From: Bordetella sp. LUAb4
GTDB taxonomy: Bacteria > Pseudomonadota > Gammaproteobacteria > Burkholderiales > Burkholderiaceae_B
NCBI RefSeq assembly: GCF_021325795.1
Contig: NZ_JAHPZX010000012.1
Span: 1-64,000, forward strand
Direction of reading: 5' to 3'
DNA length: 64,000 bases
The notes under the pieces are model-generated. The model did no database searches. It saw only the letters and a list, made by a program, of their open reading frames with translations, and was not told where the DNA came from. A program made the position numbers and the translations under genes. Numbering within the stretch: the stretch's first letter is position 1; each line of letters opens with the position of its first letter. Below are positions 1 to 9,606 of the stretch, piece after piece.

Positions 1-244
1 GCACCTGCTTCCCAAACAAGTCATCACGCTACTCTTTCACCGAATTGTTCGGTTAGTAGCCGCGATGCGAGTAACGAGCCATGCATAACGCCGCGTCGTT
101 AAACGCGAAATTACGAATCCTTGACGCGCCCTTGATTCGCCGATGTGCCACTCAACGCCTTGTTATTGATTCCTCGCGTCAAGTTGCCGTGCGAAGCGGG
201 CTATCGCCCCCTCCGCAAATCACTTTTCGGACCAAGTGCCGACC

Positions 245-1570
245 TCAGACCTTGGCCAACGCCTGATCCAGGTCGGCCAGCAAATCGTCGATATGTTCGA
301 TACCTATCGACAGGCGTACGGTTTCTTCGCGCACGCCGGCTTTTTCCAATTCCGCCGGGTTCAGTTGGCGATGGGTGGTCGAGGCCGGATGCGTGGCCAA
401 TGACTTGGCGTCGCCGATATTCACCAGGCGCGTGAACAGCTGCAAGGCGTCCTGGAAGGCCGCGCCGGCCTTCAGACCACCCTTGACGCCGAAGGTAAAC
501 AGGCCCGGCGCGCGCCCCTTTAGATATTTCTTCACCAAGGCGTGCTGCGGATGGTCCTCGAAACCGGCGTAGTTGACCCAGTCGACCTTGGCATGACCGC
601 GCAGGAATGTCGCGGCCTTGAACGCGTTATCGACGATACGGTCCACCCGCAACGCCACGGTCTCGATGCCTTGCAGGATCTGGAAGGCATTGAAGGGCGA
701 GATCGCCGCGCCGGTATTGCGCAACGGCACCACACGCGCCCGGCCGATGAAGGCCGCGGGGCCAAAGGCTTCCGTGTACACCACGCCGTGATAACTGACG
801 TCCGGCTCGTTCAGACGCTTGAAGCGCGCCTTATGCTGGTCCCACGGGAATTTGCCGCTGTCGATGATGGCCCCGCCCAGACTGGTGCCATGGCCGCCCA
901 GGTATTTCGTCAAGGACTGCACGACGATGTCGGCGCCGTGCTCGATGGGGCGCAGCAGATAAGGCGACGGCACGGTGTTGTCGACGATCAACGGCACTCC
1001 GTGACGGTGGGCCAGTTCCGCCAGCGCGGCGATATCGGTGACATTGCCCAGCGGATTACCCACCGACTCGATGAACACGGCCTTGGTGCGTTCGTCGATC
1101 AGCGATTCAAAGGATGGGATGTCGCGCGGGTCGGCAAAGCGGGTCTGGATCCCATATTGCGGCAAGGTGTGCGCGAACAGGTTGTAAGTGCCGCCGTACA
1201 AGGTGCTGGCCGAAACGATGTTGTCGCCCGCTTCGGCCAGGGTCAGGATGGCATACGTGACAGCCGCCTGGCCGGACGCCAGCGCCAGCGCGGCAATGCC
1301 GCCCTCCAAGGCAGCTACGCGCTGTTCCAGCACGTCCTGCGTGGGATTCATGATGCGCGAGTAGATGTTGCCCGGCACCTTCAGGTCGAACAGATCGGCG
1401 CCATGCTGGGTGTCGTCAAAGGCGAATGCCACCGTCTGGTAGATGGGTACCGCCACGGCACGCGTGGTGGGGTCGGGGCGATAGCCGCCATGCACGGCCA
1501 GGGTCTCGAATTTCCAGTTGGGGGCGGCCTCAGCAGCCGTGTCCGGGGTGGATGTCTTGGTTTCAGCCAT
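245..1570 (-). CDS. metY: O-acetylhomoserine sulfhydrylase (aminocarboxypropyltransferase)
   Basis: Cys/Met-metabolism PLP enzyme of about 441 residues. By family it makes homocysteine (or methionine) from O-acetylhomoserine and sulfide (or methanethiol) in the cytoplasm. The PLP lysine is visible in the motif [10 protein letters not shown], and the C-terminus has the typical [14 protein letters not shown] stretch. An in-frame GTG 51 bp further upstream exists, but the ATG at 1570 has GGAGA about 8 nt before it, so I chose that start. It lies 59 bp downstream of a class V aminotransferase on the same strand, suggesting a sulfur or amino-acid operon. Cystathionine gamma-synthase-type enzymes are related; length and motifs favour the sulfhydrylase. 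Confidence 0.92.
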   Translation of the reverse strand: MAETKTSTPDTAAEAAPNWKFETLAVHGGYRPDPTTRAVAVPIYQTVAFAFDDTQHGADLFDLKVPGNIYSRIMNPTQDVLEQRVAALEGGIAALALASGQAAVTYAILTLAEAGDNIVSASTLYGGTYNLFAHTLPQYGIQTRFADPRDIPSFESLIDERTKAVFIESVGNPLGNVTDIAALAELAHRHGVPLIVDNTVPSPYLLRPIEHGADIVVQSLTKYLGGHGTSLGGAIIDSGKFPWDQHKARFKRLNEPDVSYHGVVYTEAFGPAAFIGRARVVPLRNTGAAISPFNAFQILQGIETVALRVDRIVDNAFKAATFLRGHAKVDWVNYAGFEDHPQHALVKKYLKGRAPGLFTFGVKGGLKAGAAFQDALQLFTRLVNIGDAKSLATHPASTTHRQLNPAELEKAGVREETVRLSIGIEHIDDLLADLDQALAKV

Positions 1571-1629
1571 CGGTTTCGTCTCCAAAAAATAGCAGGAAAG
1601 TGGGGCGCTGGAATGCGCCACATGATTCT

Positions 1630-2766
1630 TCAGCGCAACGTCGCCGCCACGCGCAGGATGTTTTCGATATCACCACTGTGGTTGTACGCGCCGACCGACA
1701 GCCGCAGAAAGCCGTACTCCACCACCGTTGCCACGATGCCGGCGGCGGCCAGGCGCGCCAGCGCGGCTTGCGGATCCGTCACCCGCAGCACCCGCGTCGT
1801 ACTGGCCGCGGGACCGGCCAGCGGCGACACCACGTCCAGCCCCAGGTCACGCAGGCCATGGCCCAGGTGCGTCGCCAGATCCAGGACATAAGGCTCGATG
1901 CGCGCGGGATCGGCGGACTCGATCAAATCGACCGCCGCGCGCCACCCCGCGATGCCGGGAAAATTCAAATTCCCAGTCTCCAAACGCCGGGCGTCGCCGA
2001 CGTCGCTGACCGCAATCTCCCACTGCGGGCCGGTCTTATTCAACGTCGTAACGCCGTTGGGACCGACGTGCGCGGGCGTCAATGCTTGCAACAGGCGCGG
2101 CGAGACATGCAGTAGCCCGATACCCAAGGGTCCCAACAACCCCTTGTGCGCCCCCGCCGCGAAAGCGTCGACATGCCAGGCATCGACCTGGGCGCGCAAC
2201 AGCCCGGCCGCCTGGATCCCGTCGACCACCAGCCAGATGCCCCGCTCCCTGCAACGGCGGCCCAGCTCGGCGATGTCCAGGCGCAGACCGGTGCTGTACT
2301 GCACCCAGGACACGGCGATCAAGCGGGTGCGCGCATCCACGCGCCGCCACAGATCCTCCACGTCGAAATAGTGATCGCGGGCCGGCGCCACGCGCACCTC
2401 GACGCCCTGACGCCGCAGATTCAGCCAAGGCAAGGCATTGGTGGGATGTTCCTGATCATCCACGACAACGTTATCGCCGGCCTCCCACCGCAAGCCCTGG
2501 GCGACGAGGTTGATACCCTCGGTCGTATTCTTGGTGAACGCCAGGCGGCGCCCATCGCCGCCGATCAAACGGGCCAGGCGAGCGCGCAGCACGTCCGCAT
2601 CCGCCAACCATTGCGGTTTGTCACTGCGGGCATAGGTGATGTCATCGAGAAATCCCGACACCGCGCGCGTTACCACGGGCGCGACCGGACTGGTATATGC
2701 GATGTTGGCGTAAGTCTTTTCCCGCAGGACGGGGAAGTGTTCGCGAAATTCCGGCTGCCAGCTCAT
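1630..2766 (-). CDS. class V aminotransferase / cysteine desulfurase-like PLP enzyme
   Basis: 378-residue fold-type I PLP protein. The N-terminus (EFREHFPVL, YANIAYTSP) and the PLP-lysine motif GAHKGLLGPLG match the SufS/CsdA-like and isopenicillin-N-epimerase-like branch of class V aminotransferases. I see no SufE or Fe-S scaffold gene nearby, so a general cysteine desulfurase role is unproven. It is the first gene of a probable two-gene operon with the sulfhydrylase, which makes a role in sulfur amino acid metabolism plausible. Substrate unknown. The start ATG at 2766 is consistent with family length. Confidence 0.85.
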   Translation of the reverse strand: MSWQPEFREHFPVLREKTYANIAYTSPVAPVVTRAVSGFLDDITYARSDKPQWLADADVLRARLARLIGGDGRRLAFTKNTTEGINLVAQGLRWEAGDNVVVDDQEHPTNALPWLNLRRQGVEVRVAPARDHYFDVEDLWRRVDARTRLIAVSWVQYSTGLRLDIAELGRRCRERGIWLVVDGIQAAGLLRAQVDAWHVDAFAAGAHKGLLGPLGIGLLHVSPRLLQALTPAHVGPNGVTTLNKTGPQWEIAVSDVGDARRLETGNLNFPGIAGWRAAVDLIESADPARIEPYVLDLATHLGHGLRDLGLDVVSPLAGPAASTTRVLRVTDPQAALARLAAAGIVATVVEYGFLRLSVGAYNHSGDIENILRVAATLR

Positions 2767-2931
2767 GCGCCGCCTCTCTTATCGTGGTTCGGCACTGACG
2801 CCGTATTCAAGGGATGGCGCCCGCGCGCCACGTTGGCGAGAACCGCGCCGGGGCGCCCTTTCTACGCCATCGCCCGCCAGCGGCGAACGAGAGCTGATTC
2901 TAGGTGGCGCTACACCTCGGCAATAAATGCC

Positions 2932-2955
2932 GTTTGTTTATTTATAAAGACAAAC
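2932..2955. promoter_or_regulatory. AT-rich inverted repeat between divergent genes
   Basis: Arms GTTTGT and ACAAAC flank a 12-nt TA-rich core in the 262-bp region between the divergent class V aminotransferase and the ABC binding-protein gene. The position and low GC against a GC-rich background suggest an operator or promoter. No regulator is encoded beside it, so the cognate factor is unknown. Confidence 0.35.
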
Positions 2956-3028
2956 ACAGTCGTTGTTACCTTCTCTTTCATAGCCAAAAATTCGGTTCTC
3001 GCGGTTTGACATAAGAAGGAATCGAAAA

Positions 3029-4084
3029 ATGGCAGTGGCAAAACGACGGCGCAAGCCGATGATCCGACTCCTGATGACAGGCGTCGTGGCGCTGGTCGCG
3101 CAACTGGCTGCCACGCAGGCTGCGTCGGCTCAGACGACGGTGGAACGCATCACCAAGCGCGGCGAGCTGGTTTGCGGCGTCAGCCAGGGTTCGGCGGGCC
3201 TGTCCATCGCCGACAGCCAGGGCCGCTGGACCGGCCTGGACGCGGACCTATGCCGCGCGCTGGCGGCGGCGGTACTCGGCGACGCCAAGAAAGTGCGCTA
3301 TGTGCCGCTCAGTTCGCAGCAACGTTTCCCCGCGCTGCAATCGGGCGAGATCGACGTTCTCAACCGCAACACCACCATTACCTCGGGCCGCGATGCGGGG
3401 CTGGGCATCGTTTCAGCCGGCATCGTCTTCTACGACGGCCAGGGCTTCCTGGTACCGCGCAAGCTGAACGTCAAGCACGCCACGGAACTCGACGGCGCCC
3501 AGGTATGCGTTCAGCCCGGCACGGTGAACGAACAAAACCTGGTCGACTATTTCAAGAAGAACAAGCTGAACTACCGCCCCGTGGTGATCGAGAACCTGGT
3601 CGAGTTGGAACAGGCGTTCTACGCCGGCCGTTGCGACGTGTACCTGTCCGACGCGTCCACCCTGGCGGCCAGCCGCGCCGCGCGCGCCGGCAAGCCCGAT
3701 GACTTCGTCATCTTGCCGGAGCGCATCAACAAATCGCCGCTGGGACCCTTCGTGCGCCAGGACGACCCGCAGTGGATAGCGATCGTACGCTGGACCATCA
3801 ACGGCCTGGTGTCGGCCGAAGAGCTCGGCGTGACCTCGCGCAACGTCGACGCGCAGGACAAGAGCCAGGACGCGCAGGTGCGCCGCCTGCTGGGCCTGGA
3901 TCCTGGCGTGGGCAAGAGCTTCGGCCTGCGTGAATCCTGGCTGCGCGATGTCATCCGCGCTGTCGGCAACTACAGCGAAATCTGGGACCGCAACCTGGGG
4001 CCGGCCACGCCGCTCAAGCTCGAGCGCGGCCAGAATGCGCTGTGGACGCAGGGGGGGCTCTTGTACTCCCCGCCTTTCCAATAA
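3029..4084 (+). CDS. aapJ: amino-acid ABC transporter substrate-binding protein
   Basis: 351-residue periplasmic binding protein of the AapJ/GltI type (SBP_bac_3). It has a basic N-terminus, a hydrophobic segment and an ASAQ signal cleavage region near residue 35. Family features include GELVCGVSQGSAGLS near the mature start and VCVQPGTVNEQN in the hinge region. It should capture polar or general L-amino acids in the periplasm and deliver them to the permease encoded 3 nt downstream. AAGGA sits 8-12 nt before the ATG. No ATP-binding subunit gene follows, which is unusual for a complete AapJQMP operon. Confidence 0.9.
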   Translation: MAVAKRRRKPMIRLLMTGVVALVAQLAATQAASAQTTVERITKRGELVCGVSQGSAGLSIADSQGRWTGLDADLCRALAAAVLGDAKKVRYVPLSSQQRFPALQSGEIDVLNRNTTITSGRDAGLGIVSAGIVFYDGQGFLVPRKLNVKHATELDGAQVCVQPGTVNEQNLVDYFKKNKLNYRPVVIENLVELEQAFYAGRCDVYLSDASTLAASRAARAGKPDDFVILPERINKSPLGPFVRQDDPQWIAIVRWTINGLVSAEELGVTSRNVDAQDKSQDAQVRRLLGLDPGVGKSFGLRESWLRDVIRAVGNYSEIWDRNLGPATPLKLERGQNALWTQGGLLYSPPFQ

Positions 4085-4087
4085 GCC

Positions 4088-6340
4088 ATGCGGCGTGTCC
4101 TTGGTGCCGCGAGTGGCGGTCTGCTTCTGACCGCGCTCGCGGCGTTGTTCCTGAACTATCTGCAGCATGCGCAGACCGCCCGCGGTGTGCGAGGAGGCTT
4201 CGGCTTCCTCGAACAGGCCGCGGGCTTTCGCATGGCGGAAGGACTGTTCGCGGTGGCGCCCGAGCAGTCGTATGCCCTGGCCATCGTCGCGGGGCTGGTC
4301 AACACGCTGACCGTCGCCGCTATCGCCTTGCCCGGCGCAACCTTGCTGGGCGGCCTGCTGGGACTGATGCGTTTGTCGCGTCATCCGCTATTGGCGCGTG
4401 CCAGCGCGTTGCTGATCGAGCCTTTACGGAATACGCCGGTCTTGCTGCAGTTGTTCGTCTGGTATGGCTTGCTGCTGAATCTGCCCGATGTACGCGCGGC
4501 GTGGGCACCCTTGCCCTATGTGCTTCTGTCGAATCGCGGGCTGGCGCTGCCGGCGCTGCATGGGGCCTGGCCTTATGTGGTGGCCCTGCTGGGAGTGGGC
4601 GGTGCCACGTGGGCGCTGTGGCGCGGGCCGATATCGCACTGGCCGGTTTGGCGGGGGTCGATTTGGCGTGGGCCGGTTAAGCCTGGCTCGGACGGGTGCC
4701 GGCCGGTGTGGCGCAGGCCGATATGGCGCTGGCTGGTACTCGCCGCCTTCGTCGTGGCCGCAGCAGCCTGGCTTTGGGCTGACGCGCCCGCACTGACACT
4801 CGACTTGCCACGCCGGCAAGGCTTCGGCCTGCGCGGCGGCGCGCAGATCAGCATCGAATTCGCCGCGTTGACCCTGGGCCTGGCGGTCTTCCACGCGGCC
4901 TACGTGGCCGACATCGTACGGGGTGCGGTGCGTGCCGTGCCGCTGGGGCTCGTCGAAGCGGGACAAGCGTTGGCGTTGACGCCGGTCCGACTGTGGCGCC
5001 AGGTCATCCTTCCCAACGCCGCGCGGGCGGGCCTGCCGCCCTATGCCAACCAATGCCTGGCCGTCATCAAGAACAGCACGCTGGCGATCGCGATCGGCTA
5101 CCAGGACTTGATGGCGGTGATCAACACGGCCATTACGCAAACGGGCCTGGCGCTGGAAGGCATGACATTGGCCACCGGCGTGTACCTGGCCTTGGCCTTG
5201 GCGCTGGGCACCGGCCTGGCCGCCTGGAACCGTCGCCTCAGCCGGCAGGATGCCGGCAGCCTGCACGGCCCGCGCTGGGGCGCCCGCCAGCCGCCGCCCC
5301 GCCTGACTGCCGGCGCACTGTGGGGGACGCCCATGCGTCTGCTCGTGACGACGCTGACGCTTGCGCCGCTGGCGTGGCTGACGTGGCGCCTGTCCGCCTG
5401 GGCGATCGTCGACGCCGTCTGGCGCGACCCCGTAGTGTGTGCCGCCGATGCCGCTGGTGCCTGCTGGGCCGCGGTACGCGTGAATCTGCCCTTGCTGATT
5501 TACGGCACCATGCCGCCGGAGGATCGCCCCGCCGCCACCGTCGCCATCCTGGCACTGGCCGCCGGCGTGTGGAGCGGCGCGCTGGCTGGTGGCCGGCCCA
5601 GACCCCGGCCCAGATCCCGGCCCGCGCCCCTACGGTTGCGGCGCTACAGCGTCGTTCTGGCCGCCATTGTCGCGCTATCAGCGTTGGCCGGCTGGCCTTG
5701 GGGCCACGCCCTGCCGGTGCTCCGCTGGAACGGCCTGTTGGCGACGACACTGCTTGCCATCGCGGCATTGCTGTTGGCCCTGCCACTGTCCATGCTCCTG
5801 GCACTGGCCCGACGCGCGCGACGTGCGATTCTGTCCTGGCCCGCGACGTTCGTCATCGAAGCCGCACGCGGCGTCCCCATGCCGGCCCAATTGCTCTTCG
5901 CATCCTTCGTGCTGCCGCTGCTGTTCGATGGCGGCATCGCCAAGTTCTGGATGGCGCTCGCGGCGTTGACCCTGCACACCGCCTGCCTGCTGGCCGAGGT
6001 GTGGCGCGGCGCCTTGCAGGCCGTTCCGGCAGGTCAGTTGCATGCCGCACGCGCCCTGGGCATGCGCACCCCAACGGCCTACTGGCACGTCATCTGGCCG
6101 CAGGCACGCCGCATCGCCACGCCAGCCGCACTGGGCGTGTTCGTCGGCGCCGTCAAGGACACCTCCCTGGTGGGCATCATCGGCGTCTTCGATCTTCTAG
6201 GCGCCGCCAAGGCCGTCATTGCCGACACCGTCTGGCGGCCGTATTACGTGGAGCTCTACGCCGCCGTCGCGCTGTTCTACTTCACCGTCTGCGCCCTGCT
6301 GTCACGCGCCGCCCGCCGCGCGGAGGCAGGCGCCGTTTGA
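4088..6340 (+). CDS. fused amino-acid ABC permease (AapQ-like + AapM-like)
   Basis: 750-residue integral membrane protein that reads as two permeases in one chain. Residues about 1-385 resemble AapQ and about 415-750 resemble AapM. Each half has its own coupling-loop EAA-type motif (EAGQALALTPVRLW and HAARALGMRTPTAYWHVIWP). In related systems these are two separate genes followed by the ATPase AapP; here no ATPase gene is adjacent. Between membrane segments of the first half (roughly residues 175-220) there is a low-complexity stretch rich in WRGPV/WRRPI units, mirrored by imperfect DNA repeats at about 4615-4735. The start is 3 nt after the binding-protein stop, so it is probably translationally coupled. 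Confidence 0.85.
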   Translation: MRRVLGAASGGLLLTALAALFLNYLQHAQTARGVRGGFGFLEQAAGFRMAEGLFAVAPEQSYALAIVAGLVNTLTVAAIALPGATLLGGLLGLMRLSRHPLLARASALLIEPLRNTPVLLQLFVWYGLLLNLPDVRAAWAPLPYVLLSNRGLALPALHGAWPYVVALLGVGGATWALWRGPISHWPVWRGSIWRGPVKPGSDGCRPVWRRPIWRWLVLAAFVVAAAAWLWADAPALTLDLPRRQGFGLRGGAQISIEFAALTLGLAVFHAAYVADIVRGAVRAVPLGLVEAGQALALTPVRLWRQVILPNAARAGLPPYANQCLAVIKNSTLAIAIGYQDLMAVINTAITQTGLALEGMTLATGVYLALALALGTGLAAWNRRLSRQDAGSLHGPRWGARQPPPRLTAGALWGTPMRLLVTTLTLAPLAWLTWRLSAWAIVDAVWRDPVVCAADAAGACWAAVRVNLPLLIYGTMPPEDRPAATVAILALAAGVWSGALAGGRPRPRPRSRPAPLRLRRYSVVLAAIVALSALAGWPWGHALPVLRWNGLLATTLLAIAALLLALPLSMLLALARRARRAILSWPATFVIEAARGVPMPAQLLFASFVLPLLFDGGIAKFWMALAALTLHTACLLAEVWRGALQAVPAGQLHAARALGMRTPTAYWHVIWPQARRIATPAALGVFVGAVKDTSLVGIIGVFDLLGAAKAVIADTVWRPYYVELYAAVALFYFTVCALLSRAARRAEAGAV

Positions 6341-6911
6341 AGATCCCGTTCGGAACAGGGGCTCTTACCGGTCTTGTAAAGGCGTCGAATCATCGTCTTG
6401 TGAGATGAGTCCAGCCCGGAAGATCCAGGATGCCAGGAGTGACAGGAGCGCCGGAACGCCGGAACGCCGGAACGCAGGACAAACACGAGATCGCAAACTA
6501 TCAATCTTTGCGTCACAGCCATGTCCCATGGTTATGCAGATTCCAGGGAAATACGGAAAAACACGCGCCAAATCATGGCGTTGCCTTCTTCTGACGGTTG
6601 AAGAAGCGCTCACGCAACGCCAGGGTCGGCCCCTTCCCTCAAGGTCCGACCCGTTGCATGCTCCCGCCTGACGCCCGGTCCCCCATGCAGCAGCGCTGAG
6701 CCCAATTCAAATTCGCGACAGAACAAGGTCTCTCACTACCGTGGGAGACCTTGATGTTTGCTGTTGGTGGGATCGTGCGGGCGGCGCTGGCCTGGGTACC
6801 AGTGGCCGCCTGCAGCCGGGAAGCCGGGCCGACGGCCTCTCAACGGCCGCGCGTATCCAGTGACAAACGACAGAACGATTGAACGACAAGCATCGACGAG
6901 GAGCGATATCC
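6341..6911. other. 571-bp intergenic region with hairpins and short repeats
   Basis: No convincing gene. It contains three head-to-tail copies of CCGGAACG (6451-6474). A hairpin has arms GGGTCGG (6623-6629) and CCGACCC (6646-6652), extended by CAAC/GTTG. A stronger stem-loop lies at 6725-6752. Small open frames here have no coding features I recognise. The region probably holds the permease operon's end and the promoter of the downstream hydrolase. Confidence 0.5.
6725..6752. terminator. 12-bp stem-loop, possible terminator or attenuator
   Basis: Arms AAGGTCTCTCAC and GTGGGAGACCTT pair over 12 bp with one G-T wobble around a TACC loop, followed by TTGATGTTTG. It has a moderate T content but no uninterrupted T run. 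It sits 160 nt upstream of the carbamoylase-like gene, so it could end readthrough from the permease operon or act in that gene's leader. Confidence 0.4.
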
Positions 6912-7862
6912 ATGAGCAAGACTTCAAACAAACGCAAGATGGGCTTGGCCGTGGCCCAGATGGGCCCGGTCAACCTGGCCGACACCCGTGCCGTGGTCGT
7001 CAAGCGCCTCGTCGACATGCTGCGCGAAGCCGCAGCACGGGGCGCCGAGTTCGTCGTGTTTCCCGAGTTGGCGCTGACCACTTTTTTCCCGCGCTATTGG
7101 ATGGAAGAAGCCGAAGCCGTCGAACGCTTCTTCGAAAAAAGCATGCCCAACGACGACGTGCAGCCGCTGTTCGACGCCGCGCGTGAACTGTCGGTAGGCT
7201 TCTATCTGGGCTATGCCGAGATCACGCCGGAAGGCCGCCGTTTCAATACTGCCGTGCTGGTGGACCGCCAGGCCCGCGTCATCGGCAAGTATCGCAAGAT
7301 CCACTTGCCGGGTCATTCGGACCACAAGCCCGACGCGCCCTTCCAGCATCTGGAAAAGAAGTTCTTCGAAGTCGGTGACCTGGGCTTCGGCGTATGGGAA
7401 ATGGACGAAACCAATATCGGCATGTGTTTGTGCAACGACCGCCGCTGGCCCGAAACGTACCGGGTGATGTCGCTGCAAAGCGCCGAGTTGATCGTGCTGG
7501 GCTACAACACGCCCTCGCACAATATCCACTGGAACGAACCGGTGCACTGGCGCACCACCACGCACGAAATCGTCTTGCAGGCCAGTGCCTACCAGAACGC
7601 CGTGTGGGTGGCGGCAGCCGGCAAGTGCGGTTACGAGGACGGCTACCACATGATCGGCAGCTCGATGATTGTCGCGCCCTCTGGTGAAATCGTCGCGCGT
7701 GCCAGTTATGAAGAAGACGAAGTGATCACCGCGAATATCGACCTGGAACTGGGCCGCAGCTTCCGCGAACACGTCTTCAATTTCGCCAAGCACCGCAGCC
7801 CGCAGCACTACAAGCTGATCGTGGAGCGCACGGGCGCGGGCGATCCGCTGCCCAAGCCCTGA
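6912..7862 (+). CDS. N-carbamoyl-D-amino-acid hydrolase-like nitrilase-superfamily enzyme
   Basis: 316-residue carbon-nitrogen hydrolase. The Glu-Lys-Cys triad is visible as E52 (FPELALT), K129 (KYRKIHLPG) and C174 (LCNDRRWPE). The NDRRWPE motif is typical of D-carbamoylases, which release D-amino acids, CO2 and ammonia from N-carbamoyl precursors. I chose the ATG at 6912 because GAGGAG precedes it by 8 nt; an upstream TTG at 6879 lacks a ribosome site. No hydantoinase gene is adjacent, so the in vivo substrate (carbamoyl amino acid or another amide) is open. The stop codon is the first base triplet of a 13-bp tandem array. Confidence 0.85.
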   Translation: MSKTSNKRKMGLAVAQMGPVNLADTRAVVVKRLVDMLREAAARGAEFVVFPELALTTFFPRYWMEEAEAVERFFEKSMPNDDVQPLFDAARELSVGFYLGYAEITPEGRRFNTAVLVDRQARVIGKYRKIHLPGHSDHKPDAPFQHLEKKFFEVGDLGFGVWEMDETNIGMCLCNDRRWPETYRVMSLQSAELIVLGYNTPSHNIHWNEPVHWRTTTHEIVLQASAYQNAVWVAAAGKCGYEDGYHMIGSSMIVAPSGEIVARASYEEDEVITANIDLELGRSFREHVFNFAKHRSPQHYKLIVERTGAGDPLPKP

Positions 7863-7924
7863 TCGAGCCAGCTGATCGAGCCACTTGATCGGGCCAACTG
7901 ATCGAGCCAACTGATCGGGCCAAG
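7860..7924. repeat. five 13-bp tandem repeats starting at a stop codon
   Basis: Five contiguous units of the form TGATCG(A/G)GCCA(n)(n) run from the TGA stop of the hydrolase gene. Because 13 is not a multiple of 3, the repeated TGA falls successively in all three frames. The same arrangement (five 13-bp units, first triplet is the stop) occurs after the LysR gene at 16845. Confidence 0.9.
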
Positions 7925-7997
7925 GTCCCGACCGGCCGTTGCGGACCGGCGCGCTACACGCGCAGCCTTACGCAGCGGCCAGGCCCCCCACCAATCC

Positions 7998-9566
7998 TCA
8001 CTGCCCCTTCCAGAACAACACCACCGGCGCTTTCACCATGCCGGTGAATTTCGCATCGTAGGCCTTGAACTCCGAATACCCGCCCAGCGGCACGAAGGTC
8101 ACCTGGTCGTAGCCGCGCTTCTGCAGCGCTTCGGCCACCCGCTTCTGCTCGTCCAGGCCCGAAGCCAGCGCGAATTGATCGCGCAGCTTGTTCATCTCGT
8201 CATCCCTGGCCCAGCCGGGATAGCCGTCATCCAGAATCGGATTGACGATGGGATTGATCAGATCCATCGCGGCCAGGCTCGAATGGAAAATGCTCCAGCC
8301 GCCCTGGTCCAGCGGCGCATCCTTGCTGCGACGCGCGAGCAGCGTGGCCCAATCCAGATTCTGCACTTCGACGTTCATGCCGATGTCACGCAAGGCCTGC
8401 GCCGTCACCGGCGCCAGGTTGACCAGGCTGCGCACGTCCGTGGGATGCAGCACCACCACCTTCTCCCCCTTGTAGCCGGCCTCTTTCAGCAGCGCCCGCG
8501 CTCGCGCCACATCGGCGGGCCTGGTCTGCGTCGCACCCACCTCGGTGCGATAGGCGGAGATGCAGCTCAGCATCGCGCCGCACAGTTGATAGAAGCGCGG
8601 ATCGCCCAGCGAGGCTTCCAGATAATCGACTTGATACAGCGCCGCCAGCACCGCCCGACGAACCTTGACGTTGTCGAAAGGCGGCTGCTTCCAGTTCATG
8701 CGCAGCATGTACATATTGGTGTTGTCGCCATAGCCCTGCACCGTCACGCCCTTGACGCCATCGAGCTGCGGCATCAGATCCGGCGCAACGTTCTCGATGA
8801 AATCGATCTCGCCTTGGCGCAAGGCGTTGACGGCCGTCTGGGCGTCTGTCATGTTGACCACTTCCAGGCGATCGAACATGGCCTGCTTGCCGCCGGCAAA
8901 GTTATTCGCGACCTCGGCGCGGGGAACATAGTCGGCATTCTTCAAATAGACCGCTTTCACCCCGGGCTGGAAGGCCGCGGCATCGAAGCGGTAGGGCCCG
9001 GAGCCTACGTATTCCGTGATGGCGGTGGTCGCAGGCGTTGCCGCGATGCGGGCCGGCGTGATGAAAGGCACCGGCACGCCGGGCTTGCCCAGCGTTTCCA
9101 GCACCAGGCCGTAAGGCTGCTTGAGCACGAAGCGGAAGGTATCGGCGGCAGGACTGTCCAGGGTTTGCGTGGCGCCCATCAGGCGCGTGCCCATGGCGTC
9201 GCGCGTGGCCCAGCGCTTGAGTGACGCCACGACGTCGGCGCCCGTGACCGGCGCGCCGTCATGGAACTTGAGGCCGGCGCGCAGCTTGAAGGTCCAGGTC
9301 AGCTTATCGTCCGACACCGTCCAGCTGTCCACCATCTGCGGCTGCGGATGTGCCTGCGAGTCCAGCGCGAACAGCGTGTCGTAGATCAGGTAACCATGAT
9401 TGCGCGTGATGTAGGCGTTGGTCAACACCGGATCGAGCACGCGCAGGGGGGCATGCATGACCACTTTCGCGGTACCGGGTTGCGCCGCCGTCGCGGGGGA
9501 CACAGCGCTCCAGGCCAATAAATGGGCCGTCAACGTGGCGGCGATCAAAGCGTGCAGTCTCATCAT
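7998..9566 (-). CDS. peptide/nickel-type ABC transporter substrate-binding protein
   Basis: 522-residue SBP_bac_5 (DppA/OppA-like) protein with a signal peptide (hydrophobic MMRLHALIAATLTAHLLAW, ATAAQ cleavage region). The family layout is visible in VDSWTVSDDKLTWTFKLRAG and the motif LKFHDGAPVTGADVVASLKR. It should bind a di- or oligopeptide or similar ligand in the periplasm. Start chosen at the ATG at 9566 because AAGGA precedes it; an upstream in-frame start lacks one. No permease or ATPase genes accompany it. It lies about 40 bp downstream of an aminotransferase on the same strand, probably one operon. Confidence 0.9.
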   Translation of the reverse strand: MMRLHALIAATLTAHLLAWSAVSPATAAQPGTAKVVMHAPLRVLDPVLTNAYITRNHGYLIYDTLFALDSQAHPQPQMVDSWTVSDDKLTWTFKLRAGLKFHDGAPVTGADVVASLKRWATRDAMGTRLMGATQTLDSPAADTFRFVLKQPYGLVLETLGKPGVPVPFITPARIAATPATTAITEYVGSGPYRFDAAAFQPGVKAVYLKNADYVPRAEVANNFAGGKQAMFDRLEVVNMTDAQTAVNALRQGEIDFIENVAPDLMPQLDGVKGVTVQGYGDNTNMYMLRMNWKQPPFDNVKVRRAVLAALYQVDYLEASLGDPRFYQLCGAMLSCISAYRTEVGATQTRPADVARARALLKEAGYKGEKVVVLHPTDVRSLVNLAPVTAQALRDIGMNVEVQNLDWATLLARRSKDAPLDQGGWSIFHSSLAAMDLINPIVNPILDDGYPGWARDDEMNKLRDQFALASGLDEQKRVAEALQKRGYDQVTFVPLGGYSEFKAYDAKFTGMVKAPVVLFWKGQ

Positions 9567-9606
9567 GCGGGTCCTTGTTCTTATGTCGAAGAAAGTGTTC
9601 AAGCGC

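Noticed and set aside
1-244. Possible RNA gene or terminator at the left edge.
   Set aside because: Only a CCGAA/TTCGG mini-stem near 41-53; nothing else supports an RNA or coding feature.
542-1891. 449-codon plus-strand frame across the sulfhydrylase gene.
   Set aside because: It lies antisense to a clear enzyme gene and crosses its start and the intergenic gap without motifs.
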